A DNA stretch of 64,000 nt from contig CM067592.1 of assembly GCA_034336665.1 (NCBI GenBank), positions 48,625,783-48,689,782 of the forward strand, written 5' to 3'. Shown piece by piece: positions 11,863 to 24,115 of this stretch. Position numbers and translations under genes: made by a program. The number at the start of each line of letters is the position of its first letter. The stretch's first letter is position 1. Under the pieces are notes generated by a model. That model saw nothing but the letters and a program-made list of their open reading frames with translations. It had not been told where the DNA came from and did no database searches. This DNA comes from Luscinia megarhynchos (lineage: Eukaryota; Chordata; Aves; Passeriformes; Turdidae).

Positions 11863-14800
11863 ACCACAAACGAAAAAATAAAATTAAAAAACCCCAACTT
11901 TTAAGCACTTTTGGACCAATTTTACTTACAGTCCTATCTAATGTGGGCCCTGCCAAAAGGTTTTTCCAATTTCTTACTTGCAGCAATGCTGCATTTGACT
12001 CTCCGGCATCGTAGCACCTGAACTTGCAGTTCACTCAAGACAAACAAGACACAAGCTAATACTTACTTACAAAAATAACTGACTAAAATATTAGTGCTGC
12101 TCCCCCTGAATCATCATTTTAATTTGAAAATGCACACAAGATACCCGATCTAAAGGCAACCTCTGTTTTTCCAGACATTTTTCCATTATTAACTCATTTT
12201 TCTCAGTGCACTCTTTGTTTCTCTTCAAAGTATCAAGAAAGTTCCTTTTGGTTTGCATCTTTTTTCCTCTCTGCCTCCTTCCAAAAGACTGTAAGCTACC
12301 CTTTGTTTCTGCAGCAGTGGGTTTTCTGTGCTTTTTGGGAAAACTGCTCAGATCAATTGCAGGAATTATTCTCACTACAAAATTTCACAGCTGGCACACT
12401 TTCCTCGTGAGATGAGACAGGCAGTCTAGAACACTAAATAAAACTCTGATATCTGGATAACAAGTGTAGTGAAAACAAGAAAAAATGGCTATTAAAAAGA
12501 GGCATTTATGCTGATATGTGGAACTCCTTGCCACGTGCTGCTAAGAGTCAGAACGAATTATCAATCAGTCAGCAGAGGACTAGAATCTTAGGCTGATAAT
12601 AAATGCAGTGTGGCTTAAAACCAGTTTGGAAAGGGAAATCTTAGAAATCCAAAGCTGCTTATCAAGCTGTGATTGTGAACTCCCAGAAAAAGATCTATTA
12701 TTGTGAAGCTACTAATAAGAAGGACTTCAAATAATTTTTTTAAACCAAAAATAAAAAGATATCATATAATCTCTAAGTTGTCATGTATTATGAAATTTAA
12801 CTAACCATCTTTTAGCTAATCATCCTTCCTTAGCAGCCACACAGCAAGCAGTCCCACTACTGCAGAGTTCACATTAGAAGAATAAGAAGATGAGAAGAAA
12901 AGAAGACAGGCAAAGAAACACTTTCATAAAAGGATGATGTGAAAGTTGTCAGGGCTTGACCAATAATGGCATCTACAGAATGTCTGCTTGTTGATCTACT
13001 CCACTAAATAAATTCATTTAACTTGTTTAGGTTAGAGTTTGTTTTGCAAGAAGTCTTACTGACTCAAAGACATATTGGGAGAGAGGGGGCAAGGAGGGGG
13101 GTTGGAAAAGAAATTATGAAATTCCTAGACAGATTTGAAATGTGAAAGCTCAAAATATTACTTTAAATGTCCCTTTTTCCATACGGTCCCTGTTTTCTGG
13201 AAAGTGCCATCATCTTTAAATGGGACTCTCATGTCAACATGGAGATACACACTTTTAGTATAGTCAAACTGTGGTTTGGCAATTAATAACATGTCCAGTA
13301 AAAGATATATTGAAGATGTTACTTGAGAGAGATATGTCCAGGCTCTTGTCACTTCATTGTCTTCACACACTAGACACAAAATTGACATCTCCTGTGGACA
13401 TACTTATGTAGATTTATGCATACTTGAAATCCACTGAAATAGCTACAAAACCACACCATGACCAACTTTCTTGATTCTAGTGACCACCTGGGCACTAGAA
13501 TTAAGAAACACCTTCATCTTTTGACAACTCTCAACTAGAAGTATTTTATCAGTCTTTTAAATATATTTGTTTAAAAATATACTTATCGGTTTTTTAAAAG
13601 TATACTTTTTCACTGCAGGAACAGTCTAAAATGTAGATAAAATTCATTTGTCTGAAAAGATCTCATTCAGCCACCCTCTCTATACTTTTGTTGGGTGTCC
13701 AAACTGCAAATGCTATAATGTTATAAAGCTAGAAGATCAAATAAATTGGTCATCTAAAGAAATCATGGAAAAATGTAGAAAAAGGGATTTTTCTTTTCTG
13801 TAAGCAAAGAGTAGACAATCATGTTGGGAAACATCATGAAGAAGAGATTATTTTTTTTCATTAGATGCATCTGTTTGTCTCTTTACAACTTTATAAGGAA
13901 AGCAAAGTTTCTCCATCATCTTTAAGAAAGAGTCTCAGACTGTTGTGATGTGAAGAGCTGCCTGTGGGATTTTTTCACCTCACTAGTTGATTCAAACCTC
14001 CTAGGGGAAATCTGCAAAGTTCTAGTTCTGAAAAAGAATAATTCAAGAAAGCTTATATAGTTGAATTAACAACTTGACATGCTGCTTTCTTCTCCATTTG
14101 TGCAGATGGCACTGCTACATGGTCACTATTATTTTAATGTATAATGGACAAATACATGGAGCACAGAGCTACAATGGGCTCTCTCATAGTATGTGCCCTT
14201 TGTAAACCTGTTCCAGCCTCTTGGGGAGCCTTTTTGTTTTCATTCCCGACACACCTAGCAGCAACTAACCTAACTACATGAGAACACTTCAGACCTTTTG
14301 GGAGAGGTTTGAATTTATCACGAAGTTGAGGATACTTGCAGCCTTGCTCCACATGTATATATGTACAGGAGATATAAACCAGAGAAAGTTGGAGAAAGGT
14401 GAAAAGCCTGCTTAAGTACTAAATTAATACATAACTGGAACTTTTCAAAGTTAAATTATTCAATATCTTCTCAAATATCTTTATTTAAAAGGGTGGGTGA
14501 CTGCCTAGTTTTGAAACAATAATGTCTTGTATTCTTTTCCAGGTTTCAAAATTGGAGTATATGCAGAAGCTTAAAATGTAGACACATTGACATGGAATTT
14601 CAAAGCAGTCTAGAGGTTTAAGAATCATTTTTTCACTAAAATCAGTGGAAGACAATGTCAATCATTAAGACTGCTTTGTAAACCAGCATTAAATTTCATC
14701 CTACGAACTTCTGACTACTAGGTTTAATGAATACTATCTTTTCTGAAGGCTGCTTACCAAATCAGAGCTTTGTACATTAGAGGTGCAAAATATAAAGACG

Positions 14801-17055
14801 GTTTACTAATTAGATGCACACCAGAGATACTAGTTTAATGGTAATGTCATCTTGAGTGAGGCTTGTATGTGATATGCAATAGAACATAGAACACTTCTCC
14901 AGTTTGTACTTTACAGCATTAAAGCATAAAATAATGCCATTAGAGTGATACAAATGGGAAGTCAGTGGAATTTGCATATTCCTCAGGAATTCTGATTAAG
15001 ATTTTTTCAGCATCTGCTGTCTGTAGTACAAGTCTTGGAAAAGCACTAGAGGGAATAATACCTTCTTGCCATGATCCTGAGCAAGGAACCAGTGGGGATA
15101 CATTTCCTGGGAAAGGGACCTGACAATGTGTTTGTGTGCCTGTGATTGTAGCACTATAGGAAAGGAACAGCCTTAATGATCCTTGGAAGAAACCATTTTC
15201 ACATATGCAGTGCAGGACCTTCAAATAATAAATACGTACCTGTGTTCAAGGCAAAGTCTTGGCACTTGGCTGCCTCAGGCTATGAAAAGTTAAATGAATT
15301 CCCTCGACAGCAAAAGAAGTCAGATGTACTAATTTGAATGTGGTGTAGACTGACCCAAAGTTCACATCGAACTTTCAGCATGTGTCCAGAAATTAGACAG
15401 TTATTTTTGTCTCTCTGTGACTCTGCCATTCTCTGAAGCTGAGGCTGAAAGGCCATGAGATGATTTCTGTGTGAAAAGTTTCCACTTTTTGCCAGGTCAG
15501 AGGACTAGAAATGGCATCCTGGCAAAAAATATATCATTTCATTTGGGCTTTTTGGTTGATTTGGTTTTTGTTTGGGCTGGCACCACTGACTAGCAGGCTC
15601 AAAGGCTACATGGCAGATCTCAGGAGGATTTCAGGAAGATGGACTGTGATAAATAGACTTGACTCCGATCTGAATCACTCTTTCAAAGTACTGTTAAGGC
15701 CCCTTATTTTAATTGATGCATTTAACTCCTCTCTATCACAGAGATAAAAATCAAAATTCTATGTTCTTATGTTCCTATAAGGAGCTGAAATTGAGGTGGG
15801 CTGGTTTAAATGCCTGTTGTTAAATTATAGGCTTGATGCAGACAAGCTGTAGAGAACCTCTCTGGGCAGTCCCTCCACTGTGGAGGAAGGTAATAATGTC
15901 ATAATTTTCCCAGCTTTTTAACCTTAGCTAAAAGTTTGCCATTAACAAAAGCTGCCCTTGTAGACTGGAATGGATTCCTCAAATTTTTTTTGCATTACAA
16001 ATCCAGTGCCAATATCACAGCCCTTCTTTTGGGAGCTTAAGGATAGGAGACAAAGGATATAAAGGATCTGGTAAAAAACCGATGTTTAAAAAGTAGGTAT
16101 AAAGTTATCTTCTGGTCACAGGTGGGGGGAGAAAAGCCCCAGAGACTACAGTGTGATCACAGCAGTAGTAAAAAACAGGTATTCAGATTCTGGCCCCAAT
16201 TACATTATGCAACACTCATTTATTTTCACCTTTCTACAGCTTTTGTCTTTTGGGCTGCAGAAAACTTATTTATTTTCTTTACAATCTCACTTCTGAAGCA
16301 AAATCCAGTGTACTAATCCAAACCTCAGCAGTAAACATTTTAGCATTTTTTAAGGGAATATCATTTCAGCAATGTACTATATGTGGAGAATGATCAGAAG
16401 GCACAAGAACAGAAATAAAAACCACTAAAACAGTTTTCCTGCTGCAGTCTGAGTTGTTTGAAAAGAGAGAGAAATGCCAGAACCCACAAGGAACCAGGCT
16501 TTAGTTTTAAAATCTGAAGTAAAAAAATATACACTTTTTCTTGGCATAATGAATAACCAAGCCAGTTTTAAGGGACTGGAGGGGCAAGAGCCTCCTCTGT
16601 ATCAGCATTACAGTTGTCAGGAACAATGAAAGTCAAGCCACAAAATGTTTCAAATCGGTGGATAACACAAGTCCTAGGTATACACAATTCTCAGCTCATT
16701 AACAGCTACAGAGAGATGCACAACTAAGGGATGGTGACCTATTTCAGTGGCATAATTTTGCTGATAGAATTGAAATTCAACAAAAATTCCCTTTTAGTGA
16801 AGGGAGTTGCCCTATTCAGAGATACGTCTCTGTCCTGCACAGTGATGCTGGCAGTATTACTTGTTCTCATCATTTCTTTCTCCCTCAAGTGGATTTGAAT
16901 GCAGAAGAAAGCACTGAGAATAGAAAGTGCAAGGACAAGTCAGGATTTTCTTTTTGAGTAATTTCAGAGACTAAAGGAATTTGGGAAAAGTTGTCTTGCA
17001 TTTCTCCTCAGCAGGTCATTCAATCCCACTCTGCTCCCCAGGAGCTGGGCTAGTG
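11863..17055. other. intergenic DNA, nothing recognised
   Basis: AT-rich single-copy sequence without recognisable transposons, RNA genes or exons. The only open frames are short (under about 95 codons) and unremarkable. Confidence 0.55.
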
Positions 17056-18395
17056 ACAGAATCACAGAAGCAACTAGTTTGGAAAAGATGTTTGAGATCA
17101 TCACATCCAGCCTATTACCTAAGTTTACCTAACACCACCCTGCCACCCAGACCACGTCAGCGTGTGCCATGTTCAGCCTTTTCTTTAACACCTTCAGGTA
17201 AGTGGCTCCACCACCTCCCTAGAGAGTCCATTCCAGTGCCCAGCTATCCTTTCTGTGAAGAACTTGTTGGTAGTGTCCAGCCTAAACCTCCTCCGGCACA
17301 GCTTAAGGCACTCTGTCCTCTCATCCTGTCGCTGATTGCCTGGGAGTAGAGGCTGAACCCACCTTTCAGGAGCTGTAGAGTGATAAGGTCACCCCTGAGT
17401 CTCCTTTTCCCCAGGCTGAACAGCCCCAGCTCCCTCAGCCATTCCTCACAGGGCTTGTGTTCCAAGGCCCTCACCAGCCTTGTTGCCTCCTCTGGACACA
17501 CTCAAGTGTCTCAACGTCCTTCCTAAACTGAGGGGACAGAACTGGACACAGCACTCAAGGTGTGGCCTCACCAGTGCTGAGTGCAGGGGCAGAATGACCT
17601 CCCTGCTCCTGCTGGCCACACTGTTCCTGATCCAGGCCAGGGGCCATTGGCCTCTTGGCCACCTGGGCACGCTGCTGGCTCATGTTCAGTCAGCTGCATC
17701 AGCACCCCCAGGTCCCTTTCTGCCCGGGCACTGTCCAGCCACACCAGCCCAGCCTGTAACACTGAGGGGCATTACTGTGGCCAAAGTGCAGGACTCAGCA
17801 CTTGGACTTGTTAAACTTCATCTTACTGGACTCTGCCCATCCATCCAACTGTTCCAGGTCTCTCTGCAGAGCCCTCCTACCTTCCAACAGATGGACACAT
17901 GCTCCCAGCTTAGTGTCATCTGCAAATTTACTGATGAAGGACTCAATGCCCTCATCCATGGCATCAGTGAAAATATTGAAGAGGACTGGCCCCAGCACAG
18001 ACCCCTGAGGGACACCACTGGTGACTGATCCCCATCTGGATGCAGCACCATTCACCACCCTCTGGGTCTGGCCATCCAGCCTGTTCCTAACCCAGCACAG
18101 AGTGCTCCTGTCCAAGCCAGGGGCTGCAGCTGTTCCAGGGTGTGCTGTGGGACACAGTGCCAAAGGCCTTGCTGAAATCCAGGTACAACATCCACAGCCT
18201 TTCCTGCATCCACCAGGTGGGTCACTTGGTCATGAAAGGAGATCAGGCTGGTCAGGCAGGATCTGCTCCTCCCAATCCCATGCTGGCTGGGTCTGGTCTC
18301 CAGGCTGTCCTGTAGGTGCCATTTGATCACACTTAAGATGATCTGCTCCATAACCTTGCCTTGCTGAGGTCAGGCTGACAGGTCTGTAGTTTCCC
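17056..18395 (-). mobile_element. 1.34 kb CR1 LINE with decayed reverse transcriptase (E)
   Basis: The longest CR1 in the window. Its 3' end lies at 17056 (antisense octamers 'cagaatcacagaag') and it runs up to about 18395, where it is 5'-truncated inside the reverse-transcriptase region. It covers RT motifs A to C and beyond, the thumb-like region, and the 3' end. The copy is non-autonomous and broken by frameshifts. The plus-strand open frame at 17480-18028 is antisense to it. Confidence 0.93.
17795..18351 (-). pseudogene. CR1 reverse transcriptase remnant, frameshifted
   Basis: Conserved non-LTR reverse-transcriptase motifs are readable but sit in three different frames. An upstream frame (18052-18351) has the finger motif around SQHGIGRSRSC. 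Motif A (YLDFSKAF, first catalytic Asp) is encoded at 18162-18185 in a second frame. The frame at 17795-18163 holds [16 protein letters not shown] (its residues 50-65) and FADDTKLG, with the catalytic Asp pair at 17915-17926. At least two frameshifts therefore separate parts that must be joined in a working enzyme. In the family this protein copies CR1 RNA into genomic DNA at nicked target sites. This copy cannot make it. Confidence 0.9.
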
Positions 18396-18545
18396 TGGTG
18401 CTACAGCTGGGTAAGCAAGCTACAGTGCTAGCAGCCAGCACTGAAATCCCAAGAGGAGACAGACCACTTTCTCCACCTGGGAATCTTCAAATAACCCAGC
18501 TACCTGGCAAGGAAAAGAGGGAGAAAAGATAAGTTCATACATAAT

Positions 18546-18563
18546 TTCTTCTTCTTCTTCTTC
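18546..18563 (+). repeat. short (TTC)n run
   Basis: About six TTC units, 'tttcttcttcttcttcttcc'. It is short and of limited interest. Confidence 0.9.
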
Positions 18564-20545
18564 CCTACTTCAAGGAAAGTCACAGCAAACAGCATCTTCA
18601 GAGCTGCTCATCTGAAAGCTTTGGCAGGGAATGCTCTCTGGCTCACTTCTTAAATTATTGCCAAGGACATAAGTAGCTGCCAAGTTACTGCAAGGTGTTG
18701 AATAAACCTCAGGCTAACAGGAGGCTATTTTAGCATAGTAGTGGGGATGGCAGAACAACAGGTCTCAGGACAACAATTACTTCTAATCCCTCATTCCAGC
18801 TGAAACAAGTCACTGTTTAGAGACAACAAATCATTTGGCCAGATTTCTGGTCTGTGGAGTCTCTTGAGGGCCCCTACCACTCTGAGCATCTGGTGGTCTG
18901 TTGAGAGGAGGTGCCATGAAGCTGTCATGACTACATGGAGACCCTCTAGTCAGAGGACTTCTCAGTGCAACCTTCCTGCAGCTCCAGAAAAAAATGGAAA
19001 AACTTCAAAGACTGTATTTATTAATAATTTATGGCTTTTCTATTCATAAGCCTGCTGTCTTGGGGAGGTTTAAAACAAAGTCTTGTGCTCTAGCTTATTA
19101 TTCCTTACACAATGCTATCTCCTGCTGCATGCATTTCAACTCCATGTCTTGATAGCAAGTAGCAAACAGAAGAAGAAAAAAAGGGAAAGGGAGAGAAGAA
19201 GTAAGTTAAGTTACTGCAAGTTTGATTAAATATTCTTTTCTACAAAGAAAGAATGATCTTGTGATCATTCTTAGAAAATTGGACTTAGAGGTATAGGTTG
19301 AACTCTGCCACTGCTCTCTTGCTCAACTTCAGACATATAAATTATAGTTTCACCATCTGCATTTTCCAGGTGCAAAGTGCTGTGAGGGATGGAGGGGAGA
19401 TTTCCAAGCCTTTGCTTGTCTTCTTGCACAGACTGGTTTTCTCACCAGCCCACACTGCCTGGGGGCTGTGCCCATGAAAATCCATGCACAGAGGAATGGG
19501 ATTGAGGAAAGTGTACTGGTGGCAGCATCTGCTACTCCATGGAAGGGGGAGGGCACGTATTTGGGTGTTCAGCTTCTCAATTTCACCACTGCAAGTCACA
19601 AGTGACAACATACTGGGCACCTCTCACCACCAGCCACACTGAGTGAGTGTGAAGGGCTTGGACAACAGTCCCCATCATGCAGCCACCACTTTCTGGGTTA
19701 ACGTGTCCAGGTAGGATGAGGACAACTCTCCTGGAGCGATGTCTCACTGGGATGAGGGTCTCTGCAGCTCACAGTTCTGAGTTCCAAGAGGCACAAGCAC
19801 AACCCCTGGCATTGTAGGTACTCCATACTCCCAGCCAGCTGTCTGGATATAGGTGAGAGAAGGACAGGAAGGGGTTTTTGTGCGGCAAGGCAGAGAGCTG
19901 CAATTATAACTGCAGATGGAATAGTTCTCCTGGAAGTTTTGGATGGTGACAGTGCCAGAAATTTTGAAGGGTATGTAGTGTATGGCACAGTGTTTGAAGA
20001 AGTCCAAAAAACTATCATGAGTCATGAGCTCAGGTATCCAAAAGTTTAGATGACCTATTCATTCCTGAACTATTTTTATATAGCCAGACTCTGATAAGAC
20101 AGGTAAAAAAAGATTAATCAAACCTTGGAATTTTGACTTAGAAGAAAATAATACGGTTCAAACATGCTGTAGGCATGGATGCTTGACAATATTGAGGATG
20201 CCAGAGTAGTGTTAGTGCAGCACAATGCAACACGTTGGCATGTGGTAATTTTAAGAGCCAGAAGTATCTTCTCTTAAACAATCTGAAATGTAAATATGAA
20301 GCCCATTTTCCCTCCTTGCTCTGCCAGGATCCAACCAGTAACTTGTCACCTCAAAAATACATAATTTGCAATGGCTGAGGTGCTAATCCTGCCCGTCATG
20401 TGTGTGCACGTGCCTTCCTCATGCAATCCTCAGGACAAACTCTGCTTTCTCAGACTAAATCAGTCTACCAACAGCCAGGAGGATGGGAAGCCAGAGGCTT
20501 CCTAAGGACAAGATTCCTGGCATCATGCAGGAGAGTTCTTATAGA

Positions 20546-20592
20546 AGCAATGAGCAATGAGCAATGAGCAATGAGCAATGAGCAAAGCAATG
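20546..20592 (+). repeat. (AGCAATG)n heptamer tandem repeat
   Basis: Five perfect AGCAATG units (20546-20580) are followed by a unit that lost its last two bases (20581-20585) and one more full unit (20586-20592). The array is 47 bp and is not part of a recognisable transposon. Confidence 0.95.
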
Positions 20593-20957
20593 GCAAAAAA
20601 ACAAACTGGCTGGCTTGACCAAAACCAAACACAGGTGATTTAAACTGGAACCTTTCCTAATCCAGTTACAACTACATGGCAAGGATAATAACCTGATTTT
20701 CACCACATAACTAAGCTGTCTCATTTAAAGTTCAGACTACACATGGCTCAGAATGCTTTCAGGATCTTCTCCAGCACTGAACAGGGTCTGCAAATTGTTT
20801 CCTACACTCTTTTCCAAATAAATGAAAATAAAAATCTGTTTTGCATGGAAACGGGATGCAATTCACACAGTATTAGGATTTAGCAGCTCTTGCTCTTTTA
20901 AAAATTGCTGTGGAAAGAACAGCTTCTGAGCTGACATTTGAAGAAATAAAAGGAATA

Positions 20958-20978
20958 TTTTTTTCTTTCTTTCTTTCC
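20958..20978 (+). repeat. short (TTTC)n run
   Basis: A T-run followed by about four TTTC units. This is a minor pyrimidine-rich microsatellite. Confidence 0.85.
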
Positions 20979-22917
20979 ATTTTTAGCTACTGAACAAAGT
21001 ATATTAAATCTGCTCTTACCTACTCTTCCAGAATCTCCTTTCTTCTCTCTACATGCTCCATTCTCTCTTGTTTTACTAGTCTCTTAAAAATTTGGAAATA
21101 TCACCCTGGTCTCCTCAACTAAAAGTAAGGGGAAAAAATTCTTTAGAATTTAACAAAATTTCTTAATTTTTAAATTCAAGTCCCTTACCAACCTAGCAAA
21201 ACATTCTGGAAACAAAATCTTAACAAACATGGATGAAAAATATGTTTGAAATATGTTTGTTTTGTTCCATTTAAAATGTTTTCACTAACTGTCTTACAGG
21301 GGCTGTCTGCTGCAGACTCCATCGTGGTGTAGTAAGTCACCTCACAGAGGTCATTTCACCAGGGTGTGCTCTGTGAGATGCCTTGGTAGAGGATTTTGAC
21401 CTCATTGCATCACAGGCTTCAAGCTATATGAGAGACATCCATACGCAGAGAAATGTAGAACTAGATGTAGAGAAACTAGTGGCTATTACTATTGCATGAC
21501 TTCCAGCCTTTCCTCAGTGTAAGACAAGAGCAAGAAACTGCACTGATGCAGCTGCAGATGCAACCTCTATCATTCCTCTACAGTCACAAAGAGTCAACAG
21601 AGCTGATCCATGTGTCTGTGTCAAACTGAGCTGAAGGGGTGCACAGCCTTGCAGCATGTTTCATTGGAACCAGGAATGCTGCAGCACGGACTAGGGATGC
21701 ACCCTGCTTATCTCCTGCTGGCAACAAGCATTGCAGTTAAATTGGAGAGAGGATATACAAGGGGGGTTGGGCAGGGGGTACAGAGTCCAGCTCTGTACCA
21801 TAATTGAAATACTCACATCCATTTTTATATACAACAGTCTGAAATGCACTTAAATATATGCTTAAATCTCTACCTGAGTGGACGTCATGTAGAAGGAAAG
21901 AGAGGATGGCCTACAGTGATGCATACAGCACAAAACTTTGGCAACGTGTAATGTGACTACAGGTTGTAGCATGAATAGGCTGCCCATTCCAGCTCCAGTA
22001 AGCACTGGGGCATAACCCTTGCCTTTGCTGGATATAGCCTGTAGCAGAATTCTTCCCCTGGGCAAGGCTTAACAGCAAAACATGAGAAGGGTATTCAAGG
22101 GATTTAATTGCATAGCTATCAAGCCTTAGTAGCAGTTGCCCATATATGTTCTCAGAGCACATATGGGAGTAGAGATGTCTGGATCCTGTGTGATGGGGTA
22201 TTTCAAAGCCAGCTGTAGTAATACAAATAGCAATGCCTGGACCTTTACATGGTAATGGAAAATAAAAAGGAGAGATTTTGAAGAACAACAAGGAAAGGAG
22301 ACCAAACAGGCTAGAAGGCAGCTGCTGTTCAACAAATTTCTTAAAGCTGAAAGACTGAGACAGTATTCCAGTATGTAGCTGCAGTAGTTGCATTTTCCTT
22401 AGCTCTGATCCCCCCATCGCCCAGTTACTCATACTGCCCCACTTGGGATACGGCAATAAAACTTTTTCTTTTGGCCACAGTGACTACTGGAACTATATAA
22501 TGTTTTGTGGGTTTTCAGATGACAAAAGGACCTCTTTCACGGAGGTAAAGCCAGGTAAGAAGTCGCTTCGACATGCTGTCATGAGACTAGGAGTCTGTGC
22601 ACCAGTAAGGAAAATAGGACCAGGAGGTGAAAACACCTGACAAAGCAGCTGCCTTGAAAAACAGCCTGCAGCAAGTAGTATGGCCTGGAACTGGAACTGG
22701 AATGAAGGCGGAAGATGTCTGAGTGAGGAAACTAAAATGCCAGGCTAGGTGGCCTTTGAAAGAGCAGGCACACGGGAAAAAGGATGACTTCCAGATTGCT
22801 TTCCTTCAAGATGATGGAGTTTCTCCATCTCAGCAGCAAGAGGTTGGCAGGAGCCATGCAGAAGTGCATTTTGCAGCATACAATGCTCGTGGCAGGACAG
22901 CCCCACAATGCCATGGT

Positions 22918-23600
22918 CAGCCCCCCCCCACCATCTGGCCCGGTGGCCGCCCTGGCTCAGAGACACCCCTCCACCGGGGCAGCCCCGTGCTCACTGTGCA
23001 GCGGCACCCGTGGGACACGACTGCGAGGGAGTGGGGCAGCGCCATTGCTGTCTTGGAGGAAAGGAAGCAGACAGACGATCACACAAGTAAAAATAAAAGT
23101 GTGAGGAGTTTGCATGCAAAACCAAAGCCAAGCTTGAAATCATGGGTACCCTTGTGATACTGGCTCAGGTGTGCCCTCACTTCCTCACCTGCCTCCTTCT
23201 CCTCCGTTTATAACACTGTATTCTTCAGTGAGCCTGTATGTACACACAGCTTTATCACTTTCGATGTCTGATGTCAGTACATGCAGGGCATGCAGGATGT
23301 GCGGACACCTTACTTCTCCCTCCCCTTCCAGATGCTCTTGGTCGCCGGTGTTCAGGGCAGCCCTGCAGCAGCCGCCGTTTGCAGGGTGCCGTGTCACCAC
23401 GGCGCTCACAAGTGTCTGTGCCGCTGCCCCGGGGTCCGGGCTCTCCCTGCTCCCAGCAGCCCTGTCCTTTCCCTTATCCCACGCTGGCTCAGCTGGGCTG
23501 GAGCCGCCTGCCGCAGCTCCCTCCCTGCGCCATGCGCCGCCGTCCTTCCCTGCGCGCTGCGCCGCGCTGCTCGCTAAGGACACGCTGTGGCACAGCTGTC
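22918..23600. promoter_or_regulatory. PALM2: CpG-rich segment upstream of PALM2 exon 1
   Basis: The DNA changes from AT-leaning to GC-rich here. By hand count about 24 CpG dinucleotides fall in 23341-23600 at roughly two-thirds G+C, close to the number expected without CpG depletion. A smaller CpG-rich block lies at 22921-23045, with a poorer stretch between them. No transposon is recognisable in it, unlike the CpG-rich LTR DNA at 35.5-36 kb. Its place 0.5-1.1 kb ahead of a good first exon suggests the gene's CpG island promoter. Open frames of 175-181 codons on both strands here follow from the scarcity of stops in GC-rich DNA. Confidence 0.7.
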
Positions 23601-24070
23601 TGCCTCCTCTGCTGCAGTCAGGCAGGTTTGTATTGCTGTGCACGCTGCTGATGTCGAGCTCCTGTCGTGACCCAGCACCCCATAGGAGGAGCAAATGAGC
23701 TGAGACGTCAACGCAAAAAATTATAGCCATGCGAGCTATCCCTCTGCTCAGCTGCTTGGAGAGTGCCTACATGGTTTGTGTGACAGCACCAGCACACAGA
23801 AGCAGCCCTGAAATGCAGTTAGCAATACAGCTGGGAGACAGGCAGCCAGGCAGGCACTGGTCCAGTGACTAAAATGATCGTACCGTGAGCCAGCCTGCAG
23901 TGCCTCCAAAAGTGGCTGCCGGCTACACAGCAGCTCGGCTTTCTTTGCAATTACTCCAGTTTCCCCCCGGTGACTGCAGTGTGCGCTCCGTTTTGGTTTT
24001 GTTTGCCTTTTCGTTTCTCCCTCCCACCCACCAGTTTCCCTCTCTCTCCTCCCGTGTCCTTCTCTCCAGG
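23601..24070 (+). promoter_or_regulatory. PALM2: proximal promoter and 5' UTR of PALM2 (start site unknown)
   Basis: This lies between the CpG-rich block and the ATG. It holds a CRE-like word AGACGTCA at 23703-23710 (seven of eight bases of the palindromic CRE) and, just before the ATG, a long pyrimidine-rich leader (about 23940-24070). No canonical TATA box sits at an obvious distance, which fits a CpG-type promoter with dispersed starts. If transcription starts upstream of 23874, a four-codon upstream frame (ATG at 23874, stop at 23886-23888) would be in the leader. The transcription start cannot be set from sequence alone. Confidence 0.55.
23703..23710 (+). promoter_or_regulatory. CRE-like site AGACGTCA
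   Basis: One mismatch from TGACGTCA, the CREB/ATF palindrome, including the central CpG. It sits about 360 bp before the ATG, between the CpG-rich block and the leader. Binding is inferred only from the word. Confidence 0.35.
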
Positions 24071-24115
24071 ATGGCGGAAGCAGAGTTGCACAAGGAAAGG
24101 CTCCAAGCCATAGCA
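24071..24115 (+). CDS. PALM2: first coding exon of paralemmin-2 (PALM2/PALM2AKAP2), partial
   Basis: The exon reads MAEAELHKERLQAIA, then meets a perfect donor, GCA|GTAAGT, after a complete codon (phase 0). As I recall the families, this is the start of vertebrate paralemmin-2, which continues with EKRKRQ in exon 2. Paralemmin-1 starts differently before the shared ERLQAIA, and palmdelphin starts MEEAELVKGRLQAIT, so paralemmin-2 fits best. The start codon has A at -3 and G at +4. The frame stays open upstream to 23885 but has no ATG there, so 24071 is the first possible methionine. Paralemmins are coiled-coil phosphoproteins held on the cytoplasmic face of the plasma membrane by C-terminal lipids. 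In joint PALM2-AKAP2 transcripts the product also anchors protein kinase A. Only the first 15 residues are in this window. Confidence 0.88.

Larger units (their letters stand above)
18396..22917. other. upstream intergenic DNA of the PALM2 promoter
   Basis: No gene is recognised. The span holds a short (TTC)n run at 18546-18563, a heptamer repeat at 20546-20592 and a (TTTC)n run near 20958-20978. An open frame of 181 codons on the minus strand (21911-22456) lacks an ATG at its start and shows no domain. It is probably chance. Confidence 0.5.

Noticed and set aside
15745..15780. 'attctatgttcttatgttcc' near an AT-rich stretch
   Set aside because: It looks like a CR1 octamer tail but no CR1 3' end precedes it.
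17480..18028. 182-codon open frame on the plus strand
   Set aside because: It is antisense to the CR1 with the reverse transcriptase. The true coding sense there is the minus strand.
21911..22456. 181-codon open frame on the minus strand
   Set aside because: It starts with a non-ATG codon, has no recognised domain or splice signals, and one frame of this length is expected by chance in 64 kb read six ways.
23171..23730. 175- and 181-codon frames on both strands of the CpG-rich block
   Set aside because: Both strands are open at once, typical of stop-poor GC-rich DNA. No homology is recognised.
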